Part shown: one piece after another, positions 15,954 to 25,713 of the stretch | Layout of the letters: each line of letters starts with the position of its first letter | Numbering within the stretch: position 1 is the first letter of the stretch | NCBI GenBank assembly: GCA_050331335.1 | Contig: JBHJGY010000075.1 | Coordinates: 1-48,326, forward strand | From: Thermohalobaculum sp050331335 | GTDB lineage: Bacteria; Pseudomonadota; Alphaproteobacteria; Rhodobacterales; Rhodobacteraceae | Direction: 5' to 3' | DNA length: 48,326 nucleotides | Translations under genes and position numbers: made by a program | Notes under the pieces: generated by a model | Database searches by the model: none | Told to the model about the DNA's origin: nothing | The model's input: the letters and a program-made list of their open reading frames with translations, nothing else

Positions 15954-16859
15954 TTGAAGAGGACAATGGGCATGTCAACTACGATTCACAGCGGCGAGGG
16001 ATCGGTCGCTCGGGCCGCTATGGCCGCCGAACTTCTTGACGCCGAAACGGAGCTCAAGCTGGCGCGTGCCTGGCGTGACGACAGCTGCGAGCAGTCGCTC
16101 CATCGCCTTGTCAACGCGTATATGCGGCTCGCAATCTCAATGGCGGCGAAGTACCGCCGCTATGGCGCGCCGATGTCAGACCTCACGCAAGAAGCCGGGG
16201 TTGGCCTGATGAAGGCCGCATCGAAGTTTGATCCCGACCGCGGCGTACGATTCTCGACCTATGCGGTCTGGTGGATCAAAGCTTCGATCCAAGATTACGT
16301 CATGCGCAACTGGTCGCTGGTGCGAACCGGGTCCACCTCGAGCCAGAAAGCCCTGTTTTTCAACATGCGCCGCGTGCGCGCCCGGCTGGAGGCCGAACTC
16401 TCGGCCGAAGGCGAGATCCCGACCTCTGACGAGATCCGCCGCGAGGTGGCCGCGGAGATCGGCGTGCCGCTTCGCGATGTCGAGATGATGGAGGCGCGTC
16501 TCTCCGGCTCGGACTTTTCGTTGAACGCCCAGCAATCGGGGGAGGACGGGCGCGAATGGTTCGAGACGCTGGAGGACGACGGGCCGCGCGCAGATGAGAG
16601 CGTCTCGCGTGCACGCGATCTCGACACTGCGCGCTCCTGGCTGCGCGATGCGTTCTGTGCGCTGACCGAGCGGGAGAAGATGATCATCGCCGCGCGTAAG
16701 CTGGCGGACCAGCCGGAGACGCTGGAGAGCCTTGGCACCAAATTGCGGCTCTCCAAGGAGCGTGTCCGCCAGCTCGAGGCGCAAGCCCTCAAGAAGATGC
16801 GCAACCGGCTCGAGACCGTGCACGGCACCGCGGTGAGTGATCTGGCTCAGACCCTCTGA
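15954..16859 (+). CDS. rpoH: RNA polymerase sigma factor RpoH, RpoHII type
   Basis: Alternative sigma-32-class factor of 301 residues. Regions 2.1-2.4 (QEAGVGLMKAASKFDPDRGV, then the YAVWWIKASIQDYV tract) and region 4 with LRLSKERVRQLEAQALKKM are complete. The tracts MRNWSLVRTGSTSSQ, KALFFNMRRV and DVEMMEARLSGSDFSLNA match RpoHII, not RpoHI, of Rhodobacter; there RpoHII acts below RpoE in oxidative and singlet-oxygen stress. TTG 15954 is proposed as start because AAGGAGG at 15937-15943 lies ten bases before it; ATG 15966 or 15972 are alternatives but sit far from that site. Convergent with ureG; a small GGCGG/CCGCC stem lies between. Confidence 0.9.
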   Translation: MKRTMGMSTTIHSGEGSVARAAMAAELLDAETELKLARAWRDDSCEQSLHRLVNAYMRLAISMAAKYRRYGAPMSDLTQEAGVGLMKAASKFDPDRGVRFSTYAVWWIKASIQDYVMRNWSLVRTGSTSSQKALFFNMRRVRARLEAELSAEGEIPTSDEIRREVAAEIGVPLRDVEMMEARLSGSDFSLNAQQSGEDGREWFETLEDDGPRADESVSRARDLDTARSWLRDAFCALTEREKMIIAARKLADQPETLESLGTKLRLSKERVRQLEAQALKKMRNRLETVHGTAVSDLAQTL

Positions 16860-16917
16860 GCCAACCGCACCTCTGAGCAGATGACATCGGGGCGTCGGGC
16901 GGCTTGGCCCGCCTGCG

Positions 16918-17544
16918 TCACAACGCGACCGGGGAAAGCCCGCCGAGACGTTCGATGAGGGCGCAAACTTCAGATGCGCCATCGCCCGATTTGAGGTTGG
17001 CGAACACGGTCGGCCGGCCGGCCCGCATCCGCGCCGCATCGTGGGCCATCACTTCAAGCGACACGTCGACATGCGGTGCGAGGTCGGTCTTGTTGATCAC
17101 CAGGACGTCCGAGCGGGTGATCCCCGGTCCGCCCTTGCGCGGGATCTCCTCCCCCATCGCTACCGAAATGACGTAGACAGTGATATCCGCCAGCTCCGGG
17201 CTGAACGTGGCGGCCAGATTGTCTCCGCCGGACTCGATCAGCACCAGCTCGAGATCCGGATGACGGGCGCGCAGATCGGCCACGGCGCGTAGGTTGATCG
17301 ACGCGTCCTCTCGTATCGCGGTGTGGGGGCAACCGCCTGTCTCCACGCCCATCACCCGGTCTGCCGGCAGGGCCTGAGCCCGCATGAGTGCCTCGGCATC
17401 CTCGCGGGTGTAGATGTCGTTGGTGATAACGGCCATCGAGTAGCGCCCGCGCAGCCGGGTGCAGAGGCGCTCGGTCAGCGTGGTCTTGCCGGCGCCGACC
17501 GGCCCGCCGATGCCGACCCGGAGGGGCCCGTGTGGGGATTTCAT
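16918..17544 (-). CDS. ureG: Urease accessory GTPase UreG
   Basis: SIMIBI-class GTPase that delivers nickel energy-dependently during urease maturation, working with UreF, UreD and UreE. 208 residues. P-loop GGPVGAGKTTL at residues 13-23, then GVETGGCPHTAIREDAS with the nickel/zinc Cys-Pro-His motif, LIESGGDNLAATFSPELAD, and NKTDLAPHV for guanine recognition. Its ATG overlaps the ureF stop (ATGA). It is the last gene of the urease operon. Confidence 0.97.
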   Translation of the reverse strand: MKSPHGPLRVGIGGPVGAGKTTLTERLCTRLRGRYSMAVITNDIYTREDAEALMRAQALPADRVMGVETGGCPHTAIREDASINLRAVADLRARHPDLELVLIESGGDNLAATFSPELADITVYVISVAMGEEIPRKGGPGITRSDVLVINKTDLAPHVDVSLEVMAHDAARMRAGRPTVFANLKSGDGASEVCALIERLGGLSPVAL

Positions 17545-18176
17545 GAGCGGAACAGCCTCGTTCGTTGGGTTTCATGGCGCATCGAGGCGATGTCGGCCCG
17601 AAACGCCGCGCCGCCGAGACCCGTGATGGGCGCCGCGACCGCCTCCTCTGCGACCTGTTGGATCAGGGGCATGAGCGCGGCCAGCACCTGCTGCCCGGCG
17701 GTCTGGCCGATGGGGATCAGCCTGATCCCGACCGACACCAGGTTGGACGCAAACCCCTGGAGATACAGCGCCGCTGCGGCCTGCACCGGGATGCCATGGG
17801 CCGCTGACGCCCGTCCGATCGCGACCGGATAGGGGGCGGGCGCCAGGGCCGGGCCCCAGGCGGCGGCCGTGGTTTCGGCAAAGGCCGCGCCCTGGTTCAT
17901 CGTCTCCGCGTGCCGCTCGGCAGAGGGCTGCAGCGCTGCAGCGAGCGCGGCCGGGTCCTGGTCCAACGGCATCGCATGGGCGCGGGCTAAAAGGATTGCG
18001 TCGCTACGCCCCGCGCCATGCGCAATCAGATCGCCGATCCACACCTCAAGCGTCGGTGCATCCGCGATCTCGCCGGCGCCGATTGCCCATTCCAGGCCGT
18101 GGGAATAGGCGAAAGCGCCCACGGGATAGGCGGGCGAGAGCCAGGCCGCGAGCTTGGCGATGGCCGCCTGGTCCAT
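17541..18176 (-). CDS. ureF: Urease accessory protein UreF
   Basis: 211-residue, mostly helical accessory protein that bridges UreD and UreG on the apo-urease and gates nickel delivery. Family marks are LAAWLSPAYPVGAFAYSHGLEWAI at the N-terminus (split here only by numbering, residues 8-31) and the C-terminal QQVLAALMPLIQQVAEEA. It starts one base after the ureE stop and ends inside the ureG start codon, so the three are tightly coupled. Confidence 0.95.
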   Translation of the reverse strand: MDQAAIAKLAAWLSPAYPVGAFAYSHGLEWAIGAGEIADAPTLEVWIGDLIAHGAGRSDAILLARAHAMPLDQDPAALAAALQPSAERHAETMNQGAAFAETTAAAWGPALAPAPYPVAIGRASAAHGIPVQAAAALYLQGFASNLVSVGIRLIPIGQTAGQQVLAALMPLIQQVAEEAVAAPITGLGGAAFRADIASMRHETQRTRLFRS

Positions 18177-18177
18177 C

Positions 18178-18660
18178 TCAGCGTCCCCTCAGATGCGCGT
18201 CGGGGTCTGCCATCGGGTCCGTCCCATGGGCATGACCATGGGTCCGGCCATGGCCATAGGCGCCCCCCTCCGGACAGAACGCGCCCGTCACATGCCGAAC
18301 CGCCGCCCCGAGCCCGACGAGCATGGCCTCAAGCACGTGATCCCGTTGGATCAAAAGCCTGTCCAGCCCAATCTCGCACGGGGTGTGACGGTTCCCGATA
18401 TGCCAAGCAAGCCGCGCGAGATTGGGGCCGCGCACCTCTGCCAGTGGTTCAGCCGCCGCAAGCACGGCGACCAGACGCCCGTCGTCCAGCGTCAGGGCTT
18501 GCCCCTCCCGCAGCTCCGCCGCCTCCGCGAGATCGAGGAGGATTTCCTCGCCGCCCTCGGTTCGCAACAAGCCGCGCCGACGCCACCGTTCCGCATAGGG
18601 TAGCGAGACCCGGTCCACCGCGCCCTCCGCTGTCGCGGCAATCTTGCCAGCCCTAACCAT
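18178..18660 (-). CDS. ureE: Urease accessory nickel chaperone UreE
   Basis: Nickel-binding metallochaperone of about 160 residues. The central motif LAWHIGNRHTPCEIG and the metal-site histidine in RDHVLEAML are present, followed by GAFCPEGGAYGHG. The tail is histidine-rich (GHGRTHGHAHGTD), a nickel-storage feature. I choose ATG 18660 (MVRAGKIAATAEG) because AGGGGG lies six bases upstream and the family fold begins there; ATG 18708 would add 16 residues. A 415-base gap, holding a gene on the other strand, separates it from ureC, so ureEFG may have its own promoter. Confidence 0.9.
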   Translation of the reverse strand: MVRAGKIAATAEGAVDRVSLPYAERWRRRGLLRTEGGEEILLDLAEAAELREGQALTLDDGRLVAVLAAAEPLAEVRGPNLARLAWHIGNRHTPCEIGLDRLLIQRDHVLEAMLVGLGAAVRHVTGAFCPEGGAYGHGRTHGHAHGTDPMADPDAHLRGR

Positions 18661-18759
18661 CTTCGCCCCCTGCACCTTCAGACCTGACACAAGAACATTA
18701 GCGAACACTTAACCGCTTCGTGGTTATCTGTCCGCAGATCAACACCGGAGCCCTCAGCC

Positions 18760-19056
18760 ATGTCTTCCCACATCGCCGATTTGCCAGACTGCGATTTGTC
18801 CGACTATGCCGTGCCGCACCCAGCGGACGAGTTGCATGCCATCCGTACGGAAATCCGCGCGCTTAAGGCACGGGAGGCGGCGCTGCGCGTCCGTCTGATC
18901 GGCGGGCACGATCGCGCCGGCCGCCGCTTCTGCGCCGAGATCGTAACCGGCATTCGCCGCCGTATCGACGCAGCCAGTCTCCCGCTCTCGGTCCGAGCCG
19001 ATCCACGCAGTTATCTCGGGCGGGAAACAGTCAGGGTGCGTCTGGTCCCGCTTTGA
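18760..19056 (+). CDS. Small conserved-looking hypothetical protein inside the urease cluster
   Basis: 98 residues, no recognised domain. The N-terminal third is acidic, and residues 25-48 form a probable charged helix (ELHAIRTEIRALKAREAALR). The C-terminus contains ADPRSYLGRETVRVRLVPL. The general style (acidic head, coiled helix, basic tail ending in DPR...TVRVRLVP) resembles short proteins I associate with Rhodobacterales, but I cannot name it. GGAG lies nine bases before the ATG. It is transcribed against the urease operon, between ureC and ureE, with its start facing ureE. Confidence 0.55.
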   Translation: MSSHIADLPDCDLSDYAVPHPADELHAIRTEIRALKAREAALRVRLIGGHDRAGRRFCAEIVTGIRRRIDAASLPLSVRADPRSYLGRETVRVRLVPL

Positions 19057-19075
19057 GCCGCGCGACGCCACCGCC

Positions 19076-20785
<1,710 letters not shown>

Positions 20786-20922
20786 GGCGGTTATCCCATC
20801 TCGGAGAAGACGAAAGCAGCGGCAGAGAGGCAGGCGGCGACCCGACCGCCCCAGTAGATTTCACAGGTCGCGGGGAAGGTCAGGCTCAGGCGGGGCCACC
20901 CGGCCCTGCGGTTGCCCGAGCA
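20786..20922 (-). other. ureB-ureC spacer with an open ureB-frame extension
   Basis: The 137 bases between ureB and ureC hold 43 sense codons in the same frame as ureB directly after its TGA, ending at TAA 20793-20791. The product would end LTFPATCEIYWGGRVA followed by an Ala-rich hydrophobic stretch. No ATG or GTG opens it, so it is either chance or the remains of a small gene. Reported as an observation only. Confidence 0.25.
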
Positions 20923-21228
20923 TCACAGCTCGCCCATGATCTTTTGGTTGAAGCCGAAGACCCGGCGCGCGCCGGCATAGGGAACGAGGCGGACCTCTCG
21001 GGTCTGTCCCGGCTCGAAGCGCACGGCGGTGCCGGCGGGGATGTCGAGGCGCATCCCCCGTGCCGCTTCGCGATCGAAGGAGAGCCCGGGGTTGGTCTCG
21101 TAGAAGTGGTAGTGCGAGCCGACTTGGACCGGCCGGTCTCCGGTGTTCGCCACGTCGAGCGTGACCGCCTCGCGGCCCGCATTCAGCTCGATCTCGCCCT
21201 CTGCCGTTGTCACCTCGCCCGGGATCAT
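20923..21228 (-). CDS. ureB: Urease beta subunit UreB
   Basis: 101-residue structural subunit of the (alpha-beta-gamma)3 urease. Starts MIPGEVTTAEGEIELN, with the signature VGSHYHFYETNPGLSFDR and the C-terminal FGFNQKIMGEL. ATG 21228 has the ribosome site GGAGGAGG about six bases upstream, which settles the start against the longer open frame. Separate beta and gamma subunits are the usual bacterial arrangement. Confidence 0.96.
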   Translation of the reverse strand: MIPGEVTTAEGEIELNAGREAVTLDVANTGDRPVQVGSHYHFYETNPGLSFDREAARGMRLDIPAGTAVRFEPGQTREVRLVPYAGARRVFGFNQKIMGEL

Positions 21229-21241
21229 CCGCGCCTCCTCC

Positions 21242-21517
21242 TCAGTCGTCCTTGTCGTTCCATGGTCCGTAGGCCCAGAGGGCGGCCGCCGCTGCCAGGC
21301 ACGTCCCCGCGAGAAGTGCGGCCACATCCGGCTCCCAATTCCCTTCGAGTGCGGCCCAGGCGGCGATCATCACGATGGGAAGTCCCACCACTGTCTTTGC
21401 CGCCCAGTAGACGATGTGTGGCCATCCCGGGCGCCAGCTGCGCAATACGATTTCGATGCTCTCGATCAGCCAGAAGAGCGCCCCCGCCCAGATCATCTGT
21501 GCCAGAAAAACCTTCAC
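21242..21517 (-). CDS. Small membrane protein encoded between ureA and ureB
   Basis: About 91 residues in a frame opened by GTG 21517, 11 bases after the ureA stop, and closing 13 bases before ureB. The product is clearly membrane-like: a first hydrophobic stretch (FLAQMIWAGALFWLIESIEI), a second (IVYWAAKTVVGLPIVMIAAWAAL) and a third (VAALLAGTCLAAAAALWAYG), ending in an acidic PWNDKDD. It is not HupE/UreJ by pattern and I do not recognise the family. Its tight fit inside the operon argues for a role linked to urease, such as urea, ammonia or nickel passage, but this is only inference. An internal ATG seven codons in is an alternative start. Confidence 0.6.
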   Translation of the reverse strand: MKVFLAQMIWAGALFWLIESIEIVLRSWRPGWPHIVYWAAKTVVGLPIVMIAAWAALEGNWEPDVAALLAGTCLAAAAALWAYGPWNDKDD

Positions 21518-21528
21518 CGGCCGGCCGC

Positions 21529-21831
21529 TCAGCGGATTGGCGCATGGACGGTGACGAGCTTGGTCCCGTCCGGAAAGGTCGCCTCGACCTGCACGTCGTG
21601 GATCATCTCCGGCACCCCCGCCATGCATTGCTCGGCTGTGATCACCTGGGCGCCCGCTTCCATCAGATCGGCAACCGTCCGGCCGTCCCGGGCACCCTCG
21701 ACGACGAAATCGGTGATCAGCGCCACCGCCTCGGGGTGGTTGAGCTTGACCCCGCGTGCGAGCCGGTTGCGCGCGACCATTGCCGCGACAGAGACCAGGA
21801 GTTTGTCCTTTTCGCGTGGTGTGAGCCGCAT
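21529..21831 (-). CDS. ureA: Urease gamma subunit UreA
   Basis: 100-residue structural subunit. MRLTPREKDKLLVSVAAMVA at the N-terminus, GVKLNHPEAVALITDF and TFPDGTKLVTVHAPIR at the C-terminus are diagnostic. It starts nine bases after ureD and is followed by the small membrane-protein gene rather than directly by ureB. Confidence 0.97.
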   Translation of the reverse strand: MRLTPREKDKLLVSVAAMVARNRLARGVKLNHPEAVALITDFVVEGARDGRTVADLMEAGAQVITAEQCMAGVPEMIHDVQVEATFPDGTKLVTVHAPIR

Positions 21832-21840
21832 CTCTCCCCC

Positions 21841-22656
21841 TCACATCGTCCAGACCCGTGGAAGCGCCGCCCGACCGAGGCCGGCAAGCACCGTCATGAG
21901 CGCCGCCCTCAGCGGCTTCCCCCCTGGGGCCAGCATACGCAGGGCAAGGAGCCCGTTCCAGGCGCTCGCGCCGGCTTCGACAGCCTCAGGCATGCGGCCC
22001 AGCAGCTCACGCGCCTCCGACAGTCGATCCTCCGCGTCGGGCGCCGCATAGAGAATGCTCGCCCAAGCTTTGTTGGGACCGAAAAGCGCAGGGCGGGCGG
22101 CAATCTCGGCGACAGGTCCTGAAAGGCGAAGCGCATCGGCGAACACCAATGCGCCTGCGCGGCGCACCCGCCATTGTTCTGCATAGTGGCCTCGCGTCAC
22201 GCGCTCACCCATCGCCGCGCGTCCCAGGATCCCAGCCTCGGCCATCAGGAGCGTTGCGTCGGCCGCCATCTCCACCTCGATCCAACGTTCGACTGCACAG
22301 CCTTCGAAGAGTATCGTCTCCTGGGGCAGCCAATCGAGCCGGGCGCCCGCCCCAAGCACAAGGTGTGTCTCGACCCGTCCGACTTGGCCTGGCACGGCGC
22401 GGTAGGCCCGTTCAGCAGTCTGGGTGGCGACCCGCAACCGCGCACCCGCCCCGGCCTCTGCGGTGAAGCACAGCCTGTCGCCGCCGGTAATCCCCCCTGC
22501 GGTGTTGAGGAAGACGGCGTCGGGGTGGGCCGGGCGCCCCGGCAACAGGCACTTCGCGGAGCCTTGCTGACGCAACCGCACGAGCCGCGAACGCCCGCGG
22601 GACACCGCAACCCCAACCGCCGCCACTCCTTGCGCCCTTGGCTGGGTGGCTGCCAT
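21841..22656 (-). CDS. ureD: Urease accessory protein UreD
   Basis: Scaffold protein (also called UreH) that binds apo-urease and with UreF and UreG passes nickel to the active site. 271 residues; family marks are FLNTAGGITGGDRL, TQTAERAYR, LDWLPQETILFEG and ILGRAAMGE. ATG 22656 lies seven bases after the urtE stop, making it the join between the transporter and urease parts of the locus; the open frame further upstream is a shadow of urtE. Confidence 0.95.
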   Translation of the reverse strand: MAATQPRAQGVAAVGVAVSRGRSRLVRLRQQGSAKCLLPGRPAHPDAVFLNTAGGITGGDRLCFTAEAGAGARLRVATQTAERAYRAVPGQVGRVETHLVLGAGARLDWLPQETILFEGCAVERWIEVEMAADATLLMAEAGILGRAAMGERVTRGHYAEQWRVRRAGALVFADALRLSGPVAEIAARPALFGPNKAWASILYAAPDAEDRLSEARELLGRMPEAVEAGASAWNGLLALRMLAPGGKPLRAALMTVLAGLGRAALPRVWTM

Positions 22657-22663
22657 CGGTGTC

Positions 22664-23404
22664 TTAGACCGAGAGCCAGCGTCGAACATCTTCCTCCACC
22701 ATCTCCGCGCGCCGGCCCGCGAGCACCACCTCGCCGCGGTCGAGCACGAGGAAGCTGTCGGCGAGATCTCGGGCGAACTCGAAATATTGCTCGACGAGAA
22801 GGATCGCCATGTCGCCGCGCTCGCGCAACAGCCGGATCGCGGCGGCGATGTCCTTGATGATGGAGGGCTGGATGCCCTCTGTGGGTTCGTCCAGCACCAG
22901 AAGCCGCGGACGGGTGACCAGCGCGCGCCCGATGGCCAGCTGCTGCTGTTGGCCGCCGGAAAGATCGCCCCCGCGCCGGCGCAGCATGTCCTTGAGCACC
23001 GGGAAGAGCTCGAAGATCTCATCGGGGATGTGGCGTTGTTCGCGCGGCAGCCCGGCAAACCCCACCTGGAGGTTCTCGGCAACGGTGAGCAGCGGGAAGA
23101 TCTCGCGGCCCTGGGGGACCAGGGCGATGCCACGTCGGGCCCGTGCATGGGGGGGCAGGCGGGTGATCTCCGCCCCCTCGAAGGCGATGGCACCGGCGGA
23201 GACAGGGTGGAGCCCGGTGATCGCCCGCAGAAGCGAGGTCTTGCCGACGCCGTTGCGCCCCATCACCGCGGTGACTTGCCCGGGGGCTGCGGTCGCCGAT
23301 ACCCCCTTGAGCGCCTGAGCCGCACCGTAATGCAGGTCGATCGCCGCGACGGTGAGAGAGGGAGCAGGTTCGGGCGCCGGCATCCGGGCGGTCTCAGCGG
23401 CCAA
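22664..23404 (-). CDS. urtE: Urea ABC transporter ATP-binding protein UrtE
   Basis: One of two LivF/LivG-type ATPases powering urea import. 246 residues with Walker A GRNGVGKTS, signature DLSGGQQQQLAIGRAL and Walker B LLVLDEPTEGIQPSIIKDI, the last being a UrtE-type signature. It has an N-terminal extension of about 15 residues. The gene overlaps the end of urtD by 11 bases. Confidence 0.95.
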   Translation of the reverse strand: MAAETARMPAPEPAPSLTVAAIDLHYGAAQALKGVSATAAPGQVTAVMGRNGVGKTSLLRAITGLHPVSAGAIAFEGAEITRLPPHARARRGIALVPQGREIFPLLTVAENLQVGFAGLPREQRHIPDEIFELFPVLKDMLRRRGGDLSGGQQQQLAIGRALVTRPRLLVLDEPTEGIQPSIIKDIAAAIRLLRERGDMAILLVEQYFEFARDLADSFLVLDRGEVVLAGRRAEMVEEDVRRWLSV

Positions 23405-24152
23405 GATAGACCTCCCTGACAGTCGGGTCGGCGCTCACATGGTCGATCGGACCCTCGGCGATCACACGGCCCTCATGCAACACCGTCACTTTGACCCCGA
23501 GCGCGCGGACGAAGGCCATGTCATGCTCCACGACGATGACGGAATGGGTGCCGGCGATCTCGCGCAGGAGCGTCGCGGTCTCCGCGGTCTCCGCATCGGT
23601 CATGCCGGCGGCGGGCTCGTCGACCAGGAGGATCTTCGGGTCTTGGGCGAGCAGCATGCCGATCTCGAGCCATTGCTTCTGACCATGGGAGAGATCGCCC
23701 GCCAGATCGTGCCGCCGGTCGGCCAGTCGGATGCGTTGGAGGAGGGCGTCGAGGCGGTCGCGCTCTTCGCCGGTCAAGCGCGCCAGCAGCGTCTCGACGA
23801 GCCCGCGCTTGCCTGCGAGCGCCAGCAGCAGGTTGTCCTCGACCGAGAGCGTCTCGAAGACGGTCGGCTTCTGGAATTTCCGCCCAATGCCGAGCCGCGC
23901 GATCTCGGTCTCGTCGAGCTTGGTGAGATCGGTGCTGCCGTCGAAGATCACATCGCCCCTGTCGGGGCGGGTCTTGCCGGTGACGATGTCCATCATGGTG
24001 GTTTTGCCGGCGCCGTTCGGTCCGATGATCGCGCGCATCTCGCCGCGTGCGAGCACGAGGGAGAGCCCGTTGATCGCCTTGAAGCCGTCGAAGGCGACCG
24101 TGACGCCGTCGAGATAAAGGATCGACCCGGCGGCCTGGGTGGTGCCGACCAT
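23394..24152 (-). CDS. urtD: Urea ABC transporter ATP-binding protein UrtD
   Basis: LivG-type ATPase partner of UrtE. 252 residues; Walker A GPNGAGKTT, signature DLSHGQKQWLEIGMLLA (the SHGQKQWLEI form is typical of UrtD) and Walker B ILLVDEPAAGMT. The TRPDRGDVIFDG segment and the C-terminal STVREVYLG-type ending (DPTVREVYLGR) also fit. It begins four bases after urtC. Confidence 0.95.
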   Translation of the reverse strand: MVGTTQAAGSILYLDGVTVAFDGFKAINGLSLVLARGEMRAIIGPNGAGKTTMMDIVTGKTRPDRGDVIFDGSTDLTKLDETEIARLGIGRKFQKPTVFETLSVEDNLLLALAGKRGLVETLLARLTGEERDRLDALLQRIRLADRRHDLAGDLSHGQKQWLEIGMLLAQDPKILLVDEPAAGMTDAETAETATLLREIAGTHSVIVVEHDMAFVRALGVKVTVLHEGRVIAEGPIDHVSADPTVREVYLGR

Positions 24153-24156
24153 GGCG

Positions 24157-25269
24157 CTACTCCGCCGCCTGGGTGGATTGGGGCGCTCTGCTGCGCCGTG
24201 GCCGTCTCAGCGATGTCAGCGCGCCCACGACGCCCTTGGGCAGCAGGAGTGTCACGAGGATGAAGAGCGCGCCGAGGGCGAAGAGCCAGAATTCGGGCGC
24301 GAGCGAGGTGAACCAGGTCTCGAGCGCATTGACCCCGACCCCGCCGAGCGCCGCGCCGACGAGGGTCCCCCGCCCGCCGACCGCGACCCAGATCACCGCC
24401 TCGATGGAGTTGGCCGGGGAGAACTCGCCCGGGTTGATGATCCCGACCTGGGGCACGTAAAGCGCGCCGGCGACACCGGCCATCATCGCCGAGACGGTCC
24501 AGACGAAGAGCTTGTAGCCCTCGACCCGGTAGCCGAGGAACCGGGTGCGCGGCTCGGCATCGCGTAAGGCGACCAGGACCTTCCCGGCGCGGGAGGTGGT
24601 GATGGCCCGCGAGAGCAGATAGCCGAGCCCCAGCGCCAGGGCGGAGGCCACGAAGAGGCCGGCCCGGGTCTCGTCGGCTTGGAGGTCGAACCCCAGCAGA
24701 TCCTTGAAGTCGGTCAGCCCGTTGTTGCCGCCGAAGCCCATCTCGTTGCGGAAGAAGGCGAGCATCAGCGCATAGGTCATCGCCTGGGTGATGATCGAGA
24801 GATAGACGCCCGTGACGCGGCTGCGGAAGGCGAACCAGCCGAAGACGAAGGCGAGCGTGCCCGGCACCAGCAGCACCATGAGACACGCAAACCAGAACAT
24901 GTCGAAGCCCCACCAGAACCAGGGAAGCTCCGGCCAATTGAGGAACACCATGAAGTCGGGCAGCACCGGATCGCCATAGACGCCGCGTGGCCCGATCTCG
25001 CGCATCAGATGCACGCCCATCGCATAGCCGCCGAGGGCGAAGAACGCGCCGTGGCCGAGCGAGAGGATGCCCGCATAACCCCAGACGAGGTCGATGGAGA
25101 GCGCAAGGAGCGCATAGCAGAGATATTTGCCGATCAGCGCCACCGCGAAGGAGGGGAGATACGCCTCGTGCCCAGGCTCGAGCGCGAGATTGGCGTAAGG
25201 CACCGCCACGGTCACCACGAAGAGGACAGCGAGGAAGAGCGCGCCCTTGAGGTCTACGAGGCGTGTCAT
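24157..25269 (-). CDS. urtC: Urea ABC transporter permease UrtC
   Basis: LivM-type inner-membrane permease, 370 residues with about ten hydrophobic segments. The family tract is WGYAGILSLGHGAFFALGGYAMG, followed later by GFGGNNGLTDFKDLLG and VAVGGRGTLVGAALGG. The ATG at 25269 starts right before the first membrane helix. A 444-base non-coding gap separates it from urtB, unlike the close spacing of the rest of the operon. Confidence 0.95.
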   Translation of the reverse strand: MTRLVDLKGALFLAVLFVVTVAVPYANLALEPGHEAYLPSFAVALIGKYLCYALLALSIDLVWGYAGILSLGHGAFFALGGYAMGVHLMREIGPRGVYGDPVLPDFMVFLNWPELPWFWWGFDMFWFACLMVLLVPGTLAFVFGWFAFRSRVTGVYLSIITQAMTYALMLAFFRNEMGFGGNNGLTDFKDLLGFDLQADETRAGLFVASALALGLGYLLSRAITTSRAGKVLVALRDAEPRTRFLGYRVEGYKLFVWTVSAMMAGVAGALYVPQVGIINPGEFSPANSIEAVIWVAVGGRGTLVGAALGGVGVNALETWFTSLAPEFWLFALGALFILVTLLLPKGVVGALTSLRRPRRSRAPQSTQAAE

Positions 25270-25713
25270 GTCGCGCGCCTCGCAACAGCTCGGAGACGTG
25301 GACGGGCGCTCTGCTCACCGAGAGGGCCAAGGTCACCGGGCGGGTGGTGAGCGTGCCGCCAATTTAGGCCATGCTGCCCACCCCCAAGAGCCCCCGGTCC
25401 CCCACGACGCCGACGCTCGCGGCATGCAGCTGGTCCCCGCCTCCTGCAGCCTCGCCGCAAGAGCATCCCGCGCCCGCCAGCGCTTGGGATCGGCTTTGCA
25501 GCCCGAGATGCGGCCCGGCGAGCCCGATCTGCTGAAAGGCTATCGGGCAAGTCACCTCCGAGGGTGTGGCCGGCTGCGTCCCTCCGCAAAGCGGCCGGGA
25601 GATTCAGCGCGTCATCGTCCCTCAAATCCATGCGGTCGGTGGGGCGCTCTAGAACGCCGACCGGTTCCGTGAGGCTCATCGGATGGAGCCAAGGTAACGG
25701 CCATGCCATCGCT
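25270..25713. other. Long urtB-urtC spacer, possible gene remnant
   Basis: Within an otherwise compact operon these 444 bases hold no intact gene. On the minus strand a frame from ATG 25676 (MSLTEPVGVLERPTDR) stays open to 25266 but becomes Arg-rich and shadow-like, while a second frame reads protein-like from about 25555 to 25364 (ending VGVVGDRGLLGVGSMA). The picture fits a decayed small gene with a frameshift, but I cannot identify it. Confidence 0.3.
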
